A DNA stretch of 64,000 nucleotides from the NCBI GenBank assembly GCA_022566315.1, contig JADFJC010000002.1, forward strand, positions 1 to 64,000, written 5' to 3'. The stretch is from Planctomycetota bacterium. Its GTDB lineage: Bacteria > Planctomycetota > Phycisphaerae > Sedimentisphaerales > Anaerobacaceae. A program made the translations under genes and the position numbers. How positions within the stretch are numbered: the first letter of the stretch is position 1; every line of letters starts with the position of its first letter. Shown piece by piece: positions 42,949-51,607 of the stretch. Under the pieces are notes generated by a model. That model had not been told where the DNA came from. It saw nothing but the letters and a program-made list of their open reading frames with translations, and made no database searches.

Positions 42949-43713
42949 ATGTATCCGATTGGATATAACTATTCGATGCGAGCGGCAACAGGTAAAACCC
43001 CACTATGGTTCATTTGGATTTTAGCTGTTCTGCTTTTGGTATCCGCCGGCATAACTTACCGTGTTCTGGCAACCGGCTTGAAGCGTATCGTTGATACCGC
43101 CATCACGCTGCCTGTACCTCTGAGTGCTTTCCCCTCGCAAATTGGCAACTGGGTCGGCAAAGATTTGTCCATTCCTAATATTACTAAGGAATATATGGAG
43201 AAGAACTTTGCGGATGATTTTGTGAGCAGACGATATGTTAACTCTGTAACCAAGACATGGGCCGATGTTTATATCGTATATTGCTCGTCCCGCCCAGGGG
43301 GCATACTGGGTCATCGACCTCGGGTGTGCTATCCCGGATATGGCTGGATCCATGATGGTACAGAACCCTTGCAATTTATCTCGCGAGCCGGCCGACAAAT
43401 ACCTTGTTTGATACATCGCTTCCATAAGCCCGCTCCAATGAACGAGCAGAAAGTTGTCCTGAACTTCTACATCTTGAACGGCCAGCTTACGGCTGATGAG
43501 AATGATTTTTCCGGCCTACTTGGTCGAAGACCCAACATTGCCGGAGACTGGGCTCGGTACGTGGCACAGGTTCAGATAAGCTCGGTGCTGGAGAATTCCA
43601 TCAGAACGATAGCGAAGGATGTAACAGACTTGGTTCTGGATTATCTCCCTGACCGGAATGGCAAAGTCCGTGCGGTTGAATATAGCGACATCATAGATGA
43701 TGTTTTGAAATAG
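42949..43713 (+). CDS. EpsI-family exosortase-associated protein
   Basis: 254 residues from the ATG at 42949 (a TTG precedes it; no strong Shine-Dalgarno). One N-terminal helix (LWFIWILAVLLLVSAGITYR) then the EpsI/DUF3485 domain: PLSAFPSQIGNWVGKDLSIP, SSRPGGILGHRPRVCYPGYG with the family HxP.VCYP, and LNFYILNGQLTADENDFSGL. In other bacteria EpsI is next to or fused with exosortase in exopolysaccharide loci; its molecular function is unknown. It opens this locus, and the exosortase lies 16 kb downstream on the same strand. Confidence 0.85.
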   Translation: MYPIGYNYSMRAATGKTPLWFIWILAVLLLVSAGITYRVLATGLKRIVDTAITLPVPLSAFPSQIGNWVGKDLSIPNITKEYMEKNFADDFVSRRYVNSVTKTWADVYIVYCSSRPGGILGHRPRVCYPGYGWIHDGTEPLQFISRAGRQIPCLIHRFHKPAPMNEQKVVLNFYILNGQLTADENDFSGLLGRRPNIAGDWARYVAQVQISSVLENSIRTIAKDVTDLVLDYLPDRNGKVRAVEYSDIIDDVLK

Positions 43714-43944
43714 AGCGGTCCATTGCCGGTGAGAGCAGCATTGGATAGTGGCATAAGTTGTGTTGTTACTGGAAGTTACATTGATTTTTTCAATGCAACC
43801 GACGGGGACGGAGTATAGCTGTAGTAAATTTCTCTGATAACAAGACCCTATTCTAAGGCCTGATTTAATTCACGTTTTCCGGAGTATAAAAAAAGGTACA
43901 TTTTGACAGAATAATTGTCGAGGCTGAGTTTTTTGGTGTGATTT

Positions 43945-44814
43945 ATGGAAACATCGCGAGCAGAATATACAAAGCATATCCAAGAGGTCGTATATACGCC
44001 TGATGCCCATTTAGGCTTTGGGTGGCACGTGTGGCGAGAGATGGCACGTGAGCTTATCCAGAGCCGGGAATTAATGTGGCGGCTTTTCCTGCGCGACCTG
44101 TCCGCTCGCTATCGGCAATCGGTGTTCGGTTATGTCTGGGCGGTAATGCCCGCTATTGTTACCGTTGTTACTTTCACCTATTTGAAGAGTTCCGGGACAC
44201 TGCCCATTGGGGAAACAAATATACCTTACCCGGCCTATGTGCTTTTAGGCATGTCAGTATGGCAACTGTTCGCCACCGGGCTAACCAGAACCACACAGTC
44301 TCTGGTACAAGCCAGGGACATTATCACAAAGATCAATTTTGCGCGGGAGACGTTGGTTCTTGCCGCCTTTGGTGAATCTATATTTAATTTCCTGATACGA
44401 ATCGTGTTGATTGGAGTGGTTTTTGCCTGGTTCCGAGTGGTACCGGCGTGGACAATTATCTTCGTGCCTTTCGTGTTAATTCCTTTGGCGCTGATGACAG
44501 TGGGTTTTGGCTTCATACTGTCTATAGCTAATGGAGTCTTTCGAGACATCGGCAATTCGCTGACGCTGGTGCTGACCTTCGCAATGTTCCTGACGCCGGT
44601 CATATATCCACCACCTACGCAATGGCCGAAGGTACTTATCAACTACCTGAACCCGATCAGCCCCTTCATCATTGCCACGCGAGACCTAATAACAAAAGGC
44701 ACACTCAGCCAGCCGGATGAGCTGCTATGGGTCAGCGTTTTTAGCTTGATAGTCTTTTTAGTCGCCTGGCGTATCTTTCATCTGGCGATGCCCCGTATCG
44801 CAGAAAGGGTATAA
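43945..44814 (+). CDS. ABC-2 polysaccharide export permease (Wzm type)
   Basis: 289 residues. After a cytoplasmic N-terminus come about six transmembrane helices: VFGYVWAVMPAIVTVVTFTY, AYVLLGMSVWQLFATGLTRT, SIFNFLIRIVLIGVVFAWFR, TIIFVPFVLIPLALMTVGFG, LTLVLTFAMFLTPVIYPPPT, VFSLIVFLVAWRIFHLAMPR. The LNPISPFIIATRDLITKG segment is typical of Wzm/KpsM/TagG permeases. With the ATPase directly downstream (3-bp gap) it exports a lipid-linked polysaccharide across the inner membrane. Confidence 0.92.
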   Translation: METSRAEYTKHIQEVVYTPDAHLGFGWHVWREMARELIQSRELMWRLFLRDLSARYRQSVFGYVWAVMPAIVTVVTFTYLKSSGTLPIGETNIPYPAYVLLGMSVWQLFATGLTRTTQSLVQARDIITKINFARETLVLAAFGESIFNFLIRIVLIGVVFAWFRVVPAWTIIFVPFVLIPLALMTVGFGFILSIANGVFRDIGNSLTLVLTFAMFLTPVIYPPPTQWPKVLINYLNPISPFIIATRDLITKGTLSQPDELLWVSVFSLIVFLVAWRIFHLAMPRIAERV

Positions 44815-44817
44815 GAT

Positions 44818-46137
44818 TTGGGAAATAACGCTGTTATCCAAGTGAATGGAGTATCCAAGAAGTTTTGCCGGAGCCTGAAGCGTTCGATGTGGTACGGCTT
44901 CCATGATATATTACGAGATACGGCTGGTCTTCGTTCCCAATCAGACCGGCTGCGCCGGAAGGAATTTTGGGCGGTTGATGACGTTTCTTTCGAGCTTAAA
45001 AAGGGAGAAACTCTGGGCATTATCGGCCCCAATGGTGCCGGGAAAACTACCCTTCTAAAGATGCTAAATGGTATTATCATACCTGATAAAGGTAACCTTC
45101 GAATAAAAGGCCGTGTCGGTGCCCTCATTCAAATTGGAGCCGGGTTTCATCCACAACTAACCGGCAGAGAAAACATCTATATTAACGGCGCTATCTTAGG
45201 TATGGGTAAACGCGAGATTGATAAGAAATTTGACGCTATCGTTGAATTTGCTGACATTGGAGATTTTTTAGACACGCCGGTTAAGCACTATTCAAGCGGT
45301 ATGTTTGTAAGATTGGGCTTTGCTGTAGCAATACATTGTGAGCTGGATATACTCGTTGTGGACGAAATACTGGCAGTGGGGGATACAGCATTCAGGCGGA
45401 AATCATCGGAACGTATGAAAGAGCTTATTATGGATGGCAATACGTCAATTATATTGGTCTCTCATAATATGCAAACAGTAGAAGCTATCGCGGATAGAGC
45501 GATTCTTCTTAACGGTGGTAAAATGCTATACTCAGGTAACGTAAATGACGTTGTAGCTGAATACGACCTCTTGATGCGTCCTCGGCATAGGGAAAGAGTT
45601 GGAGCTTCACAAGGTGCCCCTCTTAAGAAAGGGGGATTAGAATTAGTTAAGAAATACGATGGCTATGCAGGCGACGAAGTTTCTATCCGAGGAGTCTGGC
45701 TTGAGTCAGCCGATGGCGAGTGCCGGACCCGGTTTTCCAGCAATGAAGACGTTGCTGTTTGTGTTTCTTATAAGAACTGTTCGAATATTACTATCCAACA
45801 CGGGTTTGTATGGGTGACTTTTATAAACGAATATAATGTCAACTGCATGGGCGCACGACTACGTTTGGGAGAACACGGGACCCCCAGTATACTTCCAGAG
45901 TCGTGTATTTTACGTGTTTGGTTTCGTCCTCTTCAGCTTGCAACCAGCAACTACAAGATAGCTATTCATTTTTTCGACAAAACTTTTTTAGTTCCGTATA
46001 GTACGGGACACTATGGGTACGTCAAAGTAGTTAATGATATCCCCACTATTACCCCGGGTGTTAAATCGCCGGTTTGTTGGCCTCCATGTGAATGGAATTT
46101 AGATACATCCTTAGGTAAAGAGGATAGAAAAACATGA
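44818..46137 (+). CDS. ABC polysaccharide exporter ATPase with Wzt-like C-terminal domain
   Basis: 439 residues from a TTG at 44818. ATPase motifs: Walker A GPNGAGKTT (Lys76), signature YSSGMFVRLGFAVA, Walker B DILVVDEILAVGD, switch SHNMQTVEAIAD. Residues about 260-439 form an added beta-sandwich (GDEVSIRGVWLESADGECRT ... LRVWFRPLQLATSNYKIAIH), like the Wzt C-terminal domain that binds the capped end of the glycan and sets which polymer is exported. It is coupled to the permease upstream and overlaps the FkbM gene by 4 bp (ATGA). Confidence 0.92.
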   Translation: MGNNAVIQVNGVSKKFCRSLKRSMWYGFHDILRDTAGLRSQSDRLRRKEFWAVDDVSFELKKGETLGIIGPNGAGKTTLLKMLNGIIIPDKGNLRIKGRVGALIQIGAGFHPQLTGRENIYINGAILGMGKREIDKKFDAIVEFADIGDFLDTPVKHYSSGMFVRLGFAVAIHCELDILVVDEILAVGDTAFRRKSSERMKELIMDGNTSIILVSHNMQTVEAIADRAILLNGGKMLYSGNVNDVVAEYDLLMRPRHRERVGASQGAPLKKGGLELVKKYDGYAGDEVSIRGVWLESADGECRTRFSSNEDVAVCVSYKNCSNITIQHGFVWVTFINEYNVNCMGARLRLGEHGTPSILPESCILRVWFRPLQLATSNYKIAIHFFDKTFLVPYSTGHYGYVKVVNDIPTITPGVKSPVCWPPCEWNLDTSLGKEDRKT

Positions 46138-47009
46138 GAAGAATTTTAGTTAAAATATTAAAGAAATTTGAGTATATGTTATCCAAAGGATATGAGAGCA
46201 GATGTTCTCGAGCCAAGATTCTTTCTATTGAAGGGGATATTGCAACGGTTGAAGCACTCGGGTTGATTTGGAAGTTGGATACAAAGCGCTATTTAGACAG
46301 AGATATTCTGAATAATGGTATATTTGAACCATACTCCACCGAACTTATACAGGAACTTGTGAAGCCAAATATGGTGGTCGGAGACATCGGCGCAAATTTT
46401 GGATATTATGCTCTTCAATTTGGCAGACTAGTAGGTAAGAGTGGATATGTGTATGCCTTTGAGCCAGTACAACGTTACTCGGTTCGTCTTTTGGAACATC
46501 TTAAATTGAATAATATTACAAACGTGGAGTTCGTAAACAAGGCCTTGTCGAACAGAATAGGAAAAGCACAGATTTCAGTGGGTGAGTGTTCTGCCACATT
46601 TCACTCGTATTCTTCAAATGGTCCAAAGGAGCTTCAGGAAGTTTCTATCACAACTCTTGACACGTTTGTGAAAGAGCGCGGAATTGGGAGACTTGACTTT
46701 CTCAAAGTCGATTTAGATGGCCATGAGCCAATGTTTCTTGAAGGTGCACAAAATACATTGAGCAAGTTCAAGCCAATAATCCTTATTGAATTTTCTCAGC
46801 CGAACTTACACGCATTCGGTAGTGCTGCTTGGGATCTTGCAGATAAATTAGAAGACTTTGGGTATGTTTTAGTTTCAACTAAGAACAGAAAGATATTTCC
46901 GAATCGGGTAGAATGTCTTAAGGAGGTAGCAAATTATAGTCATAGTGTTGATGTATTGTGCATTCCTTCAGGAAGCGAACTTTTAGATACCTTTAGGGGC
47001 GTGTTGTGA
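46134..47009 (+). CDS. FkbM-family methyltransferase
   Basis: 291 residues. SAM-binding motif VVGDIGANFGYYALQFGRLV; motif VYAFEPVQRYSVRLLEHLKL; LDFLKVDLDGHEPMFLEGAQ is the FkbM hallmark. Such enzymes O-methylate sugars in polysaccharides and could cap the chain recognised by the Wzt C-terminal domain just upstream. Base composition is clearly more A/T-rich than the neighbours, shared with the next gene. Confidence 0.9.
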   Translation: MRRILVKILKKFEYMLSKGYESRCSRAKILSIEGDIATVEALGLIWKLDTKRYLDRDILNNGIFEPYSTELIQELVKPNMVVGDIGANFGYYALQFGRLVGKSGYVYAFEPVQRYSVRLLEHLKLNNITNVEFVNKALSNRIGKAQISVGECSATFHSYSSNGPKELQEVSITTLDTFVKERGIGRLDFLKVDLDGHEPMFLEGAQNTLSKFKPIILIEFSQPNLHAFGSAAWDLADKLEDFGYVLVSTKNRKIFPNRVECLKEVANYSHSVDVLCIPSGSELLDTFRGVL

Positions 47010-47998
47010 AAATAAAAATTCTTAATTTTATTAACAAATATAATCAAAAAAGATTTTACAAAAAAAGAAATGCACAAATTTTGTCTAACACTGAAATCTA
47101 TCCCAAGATTGGCATCGTGTTAAACTTGGATTTCCATATGTCAAATAAGTGGACAGTGGCATTAACACCGTATCGAATAAACGCTATCATAAAAGAAATG
47201 AATAGCATAATAATACAAAATCAAAAGGATTATGATAAATATAAAAATGACTTGGATGTGATAATCGCGGGTGAACCAGGATGGGGCGCCCCACATATTA
47301 AATACGTCAAGAATAAACCCAGATTAAAATATGCTTCTATGAGTGACCCACACAGCAAAATAGTTGAGTGGCAAAATTATTTTTTAGAAAATGACTTTTC
47401 TTATACTCTCGCATATTACTATAACCCTACAATTTTCCACCTTAGAAAGATACCAAAGCACAAAATCATACATTGGACTTGGGCAATACCTGATCAATTT
47501 ATAAATGAAAAAGAGGTCAGAATACGCAATCAAAATTACATTTTAATTTTCGGTGCAACGAATGGGGAAGCTTACGAGACTAGAAATTGGTGCAAAAGTT
47601 TCAATTTTGTTCAGACCATGAATTATTCTGGAGTTGAGAATAAGGTCTTAACAGATAGAGAATATTTTGGATGGATAAAGCAATTTGATGCCGTTATTGC
47701 GGCTGGTTCTTTACATCGAAAGTATAGACTTGTGGTGCCCAAATATTTCGAGATAGCTTCTGCTGGTGGTTTGCTGTTTGCTCAAGAAGCAGAAGATTTG
47801 AAACTTTTAGGCTTTGAGGACAAAAAAAACTGTATTATTTTCAATAAGAAAAACTTTGAAGTGCAGGCAAGAACATATTTAGCGAACAAAGAGGCATATA
47901 CAGATATAAGGAAAGCAGGGAGAAATCTGATTTCGAAAAGGCATACCCTCTCCAAAAGGATCAGTTCGCTTAAGAGTCACATAGTAAGCCATTTGTAG
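47006..47998 (+). CDS. CgeB-like glycosyltransferase
   Basis: 330 residues from a GTG at 47006 overlapping the FkbM stop. Very A/T-rich, Lys/Asn/Ile-rich coding. The C-terminal third (AVIAAGSLHRKYRLVVPKYF, EIASAGGLLFAQEAEDLKLL, GFEDKKNCIIF) resembles the GT-B family of CgeB/Glyco_trans_1_2 proteins (K.FE..ACG...L.....L...F). The N-terminal half is not recognisable. Likely acts on the same glycan; probably acquired together with the FkbM gene. Confidence 0.65.
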   Translation: MKIKILNFINKYNQKRFYKKRNAQILSNTEIYPKIGIVLNLDFHMSNKWTVALTPYRINAIIKEMNSIIIQNQKDYDKYKNDLDVIIAGEPGWGAPHIKYVKNKPRLKYASMSDPHSKIVEWQNYFLENDFSYTLAYYYNPTIFHLRKIPKHKIIHWTWAIPDQFINEKEVRIRNQNYILIFGATNGEAYETRNWCKSFNFVQTMNYSGVENKVLTDREYFGWIKQFDAVIAAGSLHRKYRLVVPKYFEIASAGGLLFAQEAEDLKLLGFEDKKNCIIFNKKNFEVQARTYLANKEAYTDIRKAGRNLISKRHTLSKRISSLKSHIVSHL

Positions 47999-48006
47999 AT
48001 AAATAT

Positions 48007-48063
48007 ATGAGAAATTTCATTAGAAGATTTTTTAATCAGTTTGACAGAATTTGGATAAGATAG
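48007..48063 (+). pseudogene. 18-codon relic or leader frame
   Basis: ATG frame MRNFIRRFFNQFDRIWIR then stop, 8 bp after the previous gene. The basic-aromatic pattern looks like the start of a membrane-associated glycan enzyme, but it is too short to assign. Confidence 0.25.
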
Positions 48064-48082
48064 ATAGAAAGAGAAGGTGGAT

Positions 48083-49132
48083 ATGCGAATTGCGATTCAT
48101 CCTGATGACTACACGAATCCAAAGACTGGTAAACCTGATGCCTCATCTCCCCTGTGGGCTGAATTATTAGAGAAGGCAGGACACAAAGTAAAGTGGGTCA
48201 ACGTCTATCGGGCAGACATTTTGGATCAACTCAAAGGCTGCGATGGCTTCATGTGGCGCTGGGCCCACTTTGGTGGTATGGGACAGATTGCGCGGCGGCT
48301 CTTGCCGGTCATCGAAAACGAATTAGGTTTGGAAGTTTATCCGGACCAGGCAACGTGCTGGCATTACGACGATAAGATCGCCCAGTATTACCTTCTTACT
48401 GCTGCGGGAATTCCAATGCCAAAGACATGGGTATGGTCTGATAAAGAGCAGGCAAACAAATGGCTGAACGAGGCGCCATTTCCCTTGGTTATCAAGTTGT
48501 GGACAGGAGCCAGTTCGGAAAACGTCCGTCTCGTCCGAGACCACGATGAAGCGAAACTCTGGGTGGATCGCTTATTCGGACCAGGCGTTGGCCATCTCAA
48601 CGAAACGGCTTTAATACCGCCGCCTTGCATATACAAGCGTCTAAGAACTGCTGCACGCGTAATCTTCAAAGGTAAGTATCCTCTGAGGCCGTGGGAGTTG
48701 CATAAGAACTACATCTATTCACAGGAGTTTTTGCCGGCGAACGATTTTGATACAAGAATAACTGTTATTAGAAATCGTGCTTTCGGTTTTAGGCGTTTCA
48801 ATCGTCCTGAAGATTTTCGTGCGAGTGGAAGTGGTAACATAGATTATGATGTCTCCAAAGTAGATCCAGAGTGTGTTCGTTTAGGATTCCGTATCGCGAG
48901 GCGTCTGGGAACACAATCGGTCGCGTGTGATTTTTTGCAGCTTAACCAGAAGCCTGTTGTTACAGAAATAAGCTATACATACGCCTCGTGGGCAATCTAC
49001 GATTGTCCTGGTTACTGGGAGTTAGAGGGTGAAGACCTCGTTTGGAAGGCTGGCCATATGTGGCCTGAGGAGGCCCAGATCGAGGATTTCTTGGCTCGAC
49101 TTGAAAAAAGACAACAATCTAAGAGGAATTAA
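48083..49132 (+). CDS. ATP-grasp enzyme in polysaccharide locus
   Basis: 349 residues; the ATG at 48083 follows AAGGTGG. ATP-grasp features: LEVYPDQATCWHYDDKIAQY and LLTAAGIPMPKTWVW at the substrate/ATP entry, PFPLVIKLWTGASSENVRLV with the ATP-binding Lys, YIYSQEFLPANDFDTRITVI hinge, and SVACDFLQLNQKPVVTEISY with metal-binding Asp/Glu. Enzymes like this ligate an acid to an amine or amino acid (RimK, glutathione-synthase type). Inside a glycan locus it may attach an amino acid to a uronic acid or sugar. It is followed 2 bp later by a glycosyltransferase. Confidence 0.82.
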   Translation: MRIAIHPDDYTNPKTGKPDASSPLWAELLEKAGHKVKWVNVYRADILDQLKGCDGFMWRWAHFGGMGQIARRLLPVIENELGLEVYPDQATCWHYDDKIAQYYLLTAAGIPMPKTWVWSDKEQANKWLNEAPFPLVIKLWTGASSENVRLVRDHDEAKLWVDRLFGPGVGHLNETALIPPPCIYKRLRTAARVIFKGKYPLRPWELHKNYIYSQEFLPANDFDTRITVIRNRAFGFRRFNRPEDFRASGSGNIDYDVSKVDPECVRLGFRIARRLGTQSVACDFLQLNQKPVVTEISYTYASWAIYDCPGYWELEGEDLVWKAGHMWPEEAQIEDFLARLEKRQQSKRN

Positions 49133-49134
49133 TA

Positions 49135-50331
49135 TTGCGCATAGCATTTCTAACTCCTGAGTACGTGACGGAATCGAATTTTGACGGCGGATTAGCGAAT
49201 TATCTCCATCGGGTAGCACGAGGGATGAAACAGCGAGGCCATGATGTGGAAATTTTTACGCGTTCGGACCAAAACGAAACTGTTTACCACGAGGGGATAT
49301 TAGTCAATCGGGTCAAGGACAACGGCTTTATATTCAAGTGTGTCAACCGTCTTACGCGATACAGATTTAGACAAACTCTAAATATTCTATCTTTATCACA
49401 TTGTTTAAGAAAAAGTTTACTTAAAAGACACCGTCATCAACATTTCGACATCGTGCAAGCAAGTAGTTATTTAGCCTGCGGTTTATTTTCAACTTTCTGT
49501 CGGCCTGTGCCAATCATAAGCAGAATATCGAGTTATGAGCCGCTCTGGAGAAAATTTTATAGTAAGCGGCTCACCCGGCAACAACGCTTTAGAGAGTGGT
49601 TGGAGCTGCTGGCTTTACGTTGTAGTAATGCGGTTTATGCACCGAGTGAACTACTCTGTCGTGTTCTAAGAGAGAACGCAAACATAGAAGCAGATGTGTT
49701 ACGTCCACCATTTTTCATAGAAACAAACAATTTAGATGAGAGCATATACAAGAAGCACCTTATGGAGAAAAAATACTTGGTTTTCTTTGGATCCATTGGG
49801 CTGCTAAAAGGAGGTGAGGCACTTGCTCGAAGTTTACCTGACCTGTTAGCTACATATCCGAAGATGTTTTTTGTATTCGCAGGCAAAGTATTCGGTGGCC
49901 CCGAAAATAAATCAATGTTAGATTACATCAAGGATAAAACTGGCCGCTATAGTAATCAGATTATATATCTTGGAGTTTTGCCGCATTATCAACTTTACCC
50001 AATAGTAAAGTATTCTCAGGCAGTAGTATTACCATCTTTAATTGACAACCTCCCCAACACAATGTTGGAAGCGATGGCATTGGGCAAAGTCGTTATTGGA
50101 ACAAGAGGGTCTAGTTTTGAAGAGTTTATCGACGATGGAATATCAGGTATTCTCGTGGAGGCTGATAATTCCGCCCAGTTATTTCGGGCGATGGAAAGAG
50201 TATGGAATATGAGTGAGGAAGAACGGATAAATATTGGTAGGGTCGCGCAGCAACGTATTGCATCTCTGTCTCCTGAAATAGCCTGTCATAAGCTTGAACA
50301 GTACCTTCAACAATTTATTCGATCACGGTAA
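49135..50331 (+). CDS. GT4-family glycosyltransferase
   Basis: 398 residues from a TTG at 49135. N-terminal domain opens RIAFLTPEYVTESNFDGGLA then NYLHRVARGMKQRGHDVEIF; C-terminal domain has YLVFFGSIGLLKGGEALARS and the EX7E region SLIDNLPNTMLEAMALGKVV. Retaining GT-B fold enzyme transferring from a nucleotide-sugar. Member of the exopolysaccharide operon. Confidence 0.88.
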   Translation: MRIAFLTPEYVTESNFDGGLANYLHRVARGMKQRGHDVEIFTRSDQNETVYHEGILVNRVKDNGFIFKCVNRLTRYRFRQTLNILSLSHCLRKSLLKRHRHQHFDIVQASSYLACGLFSTFCRPVPIISRISSYEPLWRKFYSKRLTRQQRFREWLELLALRCSNAVYAPSELLCRVLRENANIEADVLRPPFFIETNNLDESIYKKHLMEKKYLVFFGSIGLLKGGEALARSLPDLLATYPKMFFVFAGKVFGGPENKSMLDYIKDKTGRYSNQIIYLGVLPHYQLYPIVKYSQAVVLPSLIDNLPNTMLEAMALGKVVIGTRGSSFEEFIDDGISGILVEADNSAQLFRAMERVWNMSEEERINIGRVAQQRIASLSPEIACHKLEQYLQQFIRSR

Positions 50332-50351
50332 CTGACAGGTCAATAGATTGT

Positions 50352-50495
50352 GTGTCGGTCAAGAGTATTCTAAAACAAGGAATATATTTACTGCTCAAAT
50401 CTTTCTGCCTGTATCCTACGCGTAGCGGCCTTAAGCAATTAGTATCGGTGCTGTTGAAGGATGTTTTAAAACTCAAGCAAGTTAACATTAATTAG
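50352..50495 (+). pseudogene. 47-codon frame, possible truncated glycan-biosynthesis gene
   Basis: GTG frame MSVKSILKQGIYLLLKSFCL then YPTRSGLKQLVSVLLKDVLK LKQVNIN and stop, the stop overlapping the next gene's GTG. The start resembles N-termini of polysaccharide deacetylases or other envelope enzymes, but the body is missing. It could be a real small protein. Confidence 0.3.
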
Positions 50496-50506
50496 TGCTG
50501 CTCCTT

Positions 50507-51445
50507 ATGGTTATGGACATATCTGTAGTAGTTTGCACCTGGAATAACGCAAGACAGCTGGCAGTTACGCTGAATGCGATAGCTAATTGTAAGATACCAG
50601 TTTCCGTAAAGTGGGAACTTGTTCTTGTAAACAACAACTGCACAGATGATACAGATATCGTCGTGCAAAAGTTTCGTAACCAATTACCCATAAAGTACAT
50701 CGAAGAACCACATCAGGGTCTTAGCCGGGCTCGAAATGCTGGAGTACAAAGTGCATCTGGCAAGCTGGTGATATTTACAGACGACGATGTTAAACCTTGC
50801 CGGGAATGGATAACAAATTATTGGTTAGCGTATAAAGAGAGACAAAGCATGTGTTTTTTTGGAGGGCCTCTGAAAAGCGAGTTTGAAGGTCGCAAACCAG
50901 ATGAAGATTTTCTGGAAGTGGCTCCTGGGTCGGTAAAGGGATACTCGCGTGGAAAGCACCCTAAACAATTAGATTCTGAAGATTTTTTCCTTGCGGCAAA
51001 TTGGGCGTGTCCCTTAGAGATGTTGGAAATGACAGGCGGATTCAATGTAGATAAAGGTTTAAACGCATCTTCTCAGAGAGTGCGTGCGGGTGAAGAGGAT
51101 GATCTGATGAGGCGCTTGAGGAAGCTGGGCATGACAGGCTGGTATCTGCCAGGAGCTTGGGGTACGCATGTGGTACCAGAGCATAAATGCAATCTCAGGC
51201 ACATAGGAGACAGAAGCGAGGCCTATGGGGTCGAAATGGCGAAAGAGCGTTATAAGTCGTTGATAGAGTCATTAGCGATGCGGAGAGTTCCCTACTGGAT
51301 GTACAAGAGAGCCTTTGTTGCATGGGTGCGTTGGATTGGGAGTAAATTGTTAAGAAGAAAAGGCTATCGAGAATATTTGAAGTGGCGCCAAATGAAGGGG
51401 ATTATATTTAGTGTATCTGAGGAAATAGGCAAAGCAAAAAACTAG
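50507..51445 (+). CDS. GT2-family glycosyltransferase
   Basis: 312 residues from the ATG at 50507; a GTG at 50495 that overlaps the previous stop is an alternative. GT-A fold: ISVVVCTWNNARQLAVTLNA, LVLVNNNCTDDT, HQGLSRARNAGVQSASGKLV, IFTDDDVKP (DxD), then GFNVDKGLNASS and GEEDDLMRRL. Inverting transferase building the repeat unit. Confidence 0.88.
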   Translation: MVMDISVVVCTWNNARQLAVTLNAIANCKIPVSVKWELVLVNNNCTDDTDIVVQKFRNQLPIKYIEEPHQGLSRARNAGVQSASGKLVIFTDDDVKPCREWITNYWLAYKERQSMCFFGGPLKSEFEGRKPDEDFLEVAPGSVKGYSRGKHPKQLDSEDFFLAANWACPLEMLEMTGGFNVDKGLNASSQRVRAGEEDDLMRRLRKLGMTGWYLPGAWGTHVVPEHKCNLRHIGDRSEAYGVEMAKERYKSLIESLAMRRVPYWMYKRAFVAWVRWIGSKLLRRKGYREYLKWRQMKGIIFSVSEEIGKAKN

Positions 51446-51460
51446 GTCGCTCAACGATAT

Positions 51461-51607
51461 ATGAGAATAGGTCGTGCCGGCCGTGCCTATGTTGAAGCCA
51501 ATTACGATATTAACAAATTAAACGACCGACTTGTTGAGATTTATCGAGAGTTGTTAGACGGCAAAATATGTTCAAGCAAACAAAAAGTGGAGATTGTTAG
51601 TGGCTAA
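51461..51607 (+). pseudogene. Relic of GT4 glycosyltransferase C-terminus
   Basis: 48 codons reading MRIGRAGRAYVEANYDINKL then NDRLVEIYRELLDGKICSSK and on to stop. M.RAGR.YVE.NYDI.KL...L..IY.ELL is the standard end of group 1 glycosyltransferases. The catalytic part is gone. Its stop overlaps the GTG start of the next gene. Confidence 0.65.
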
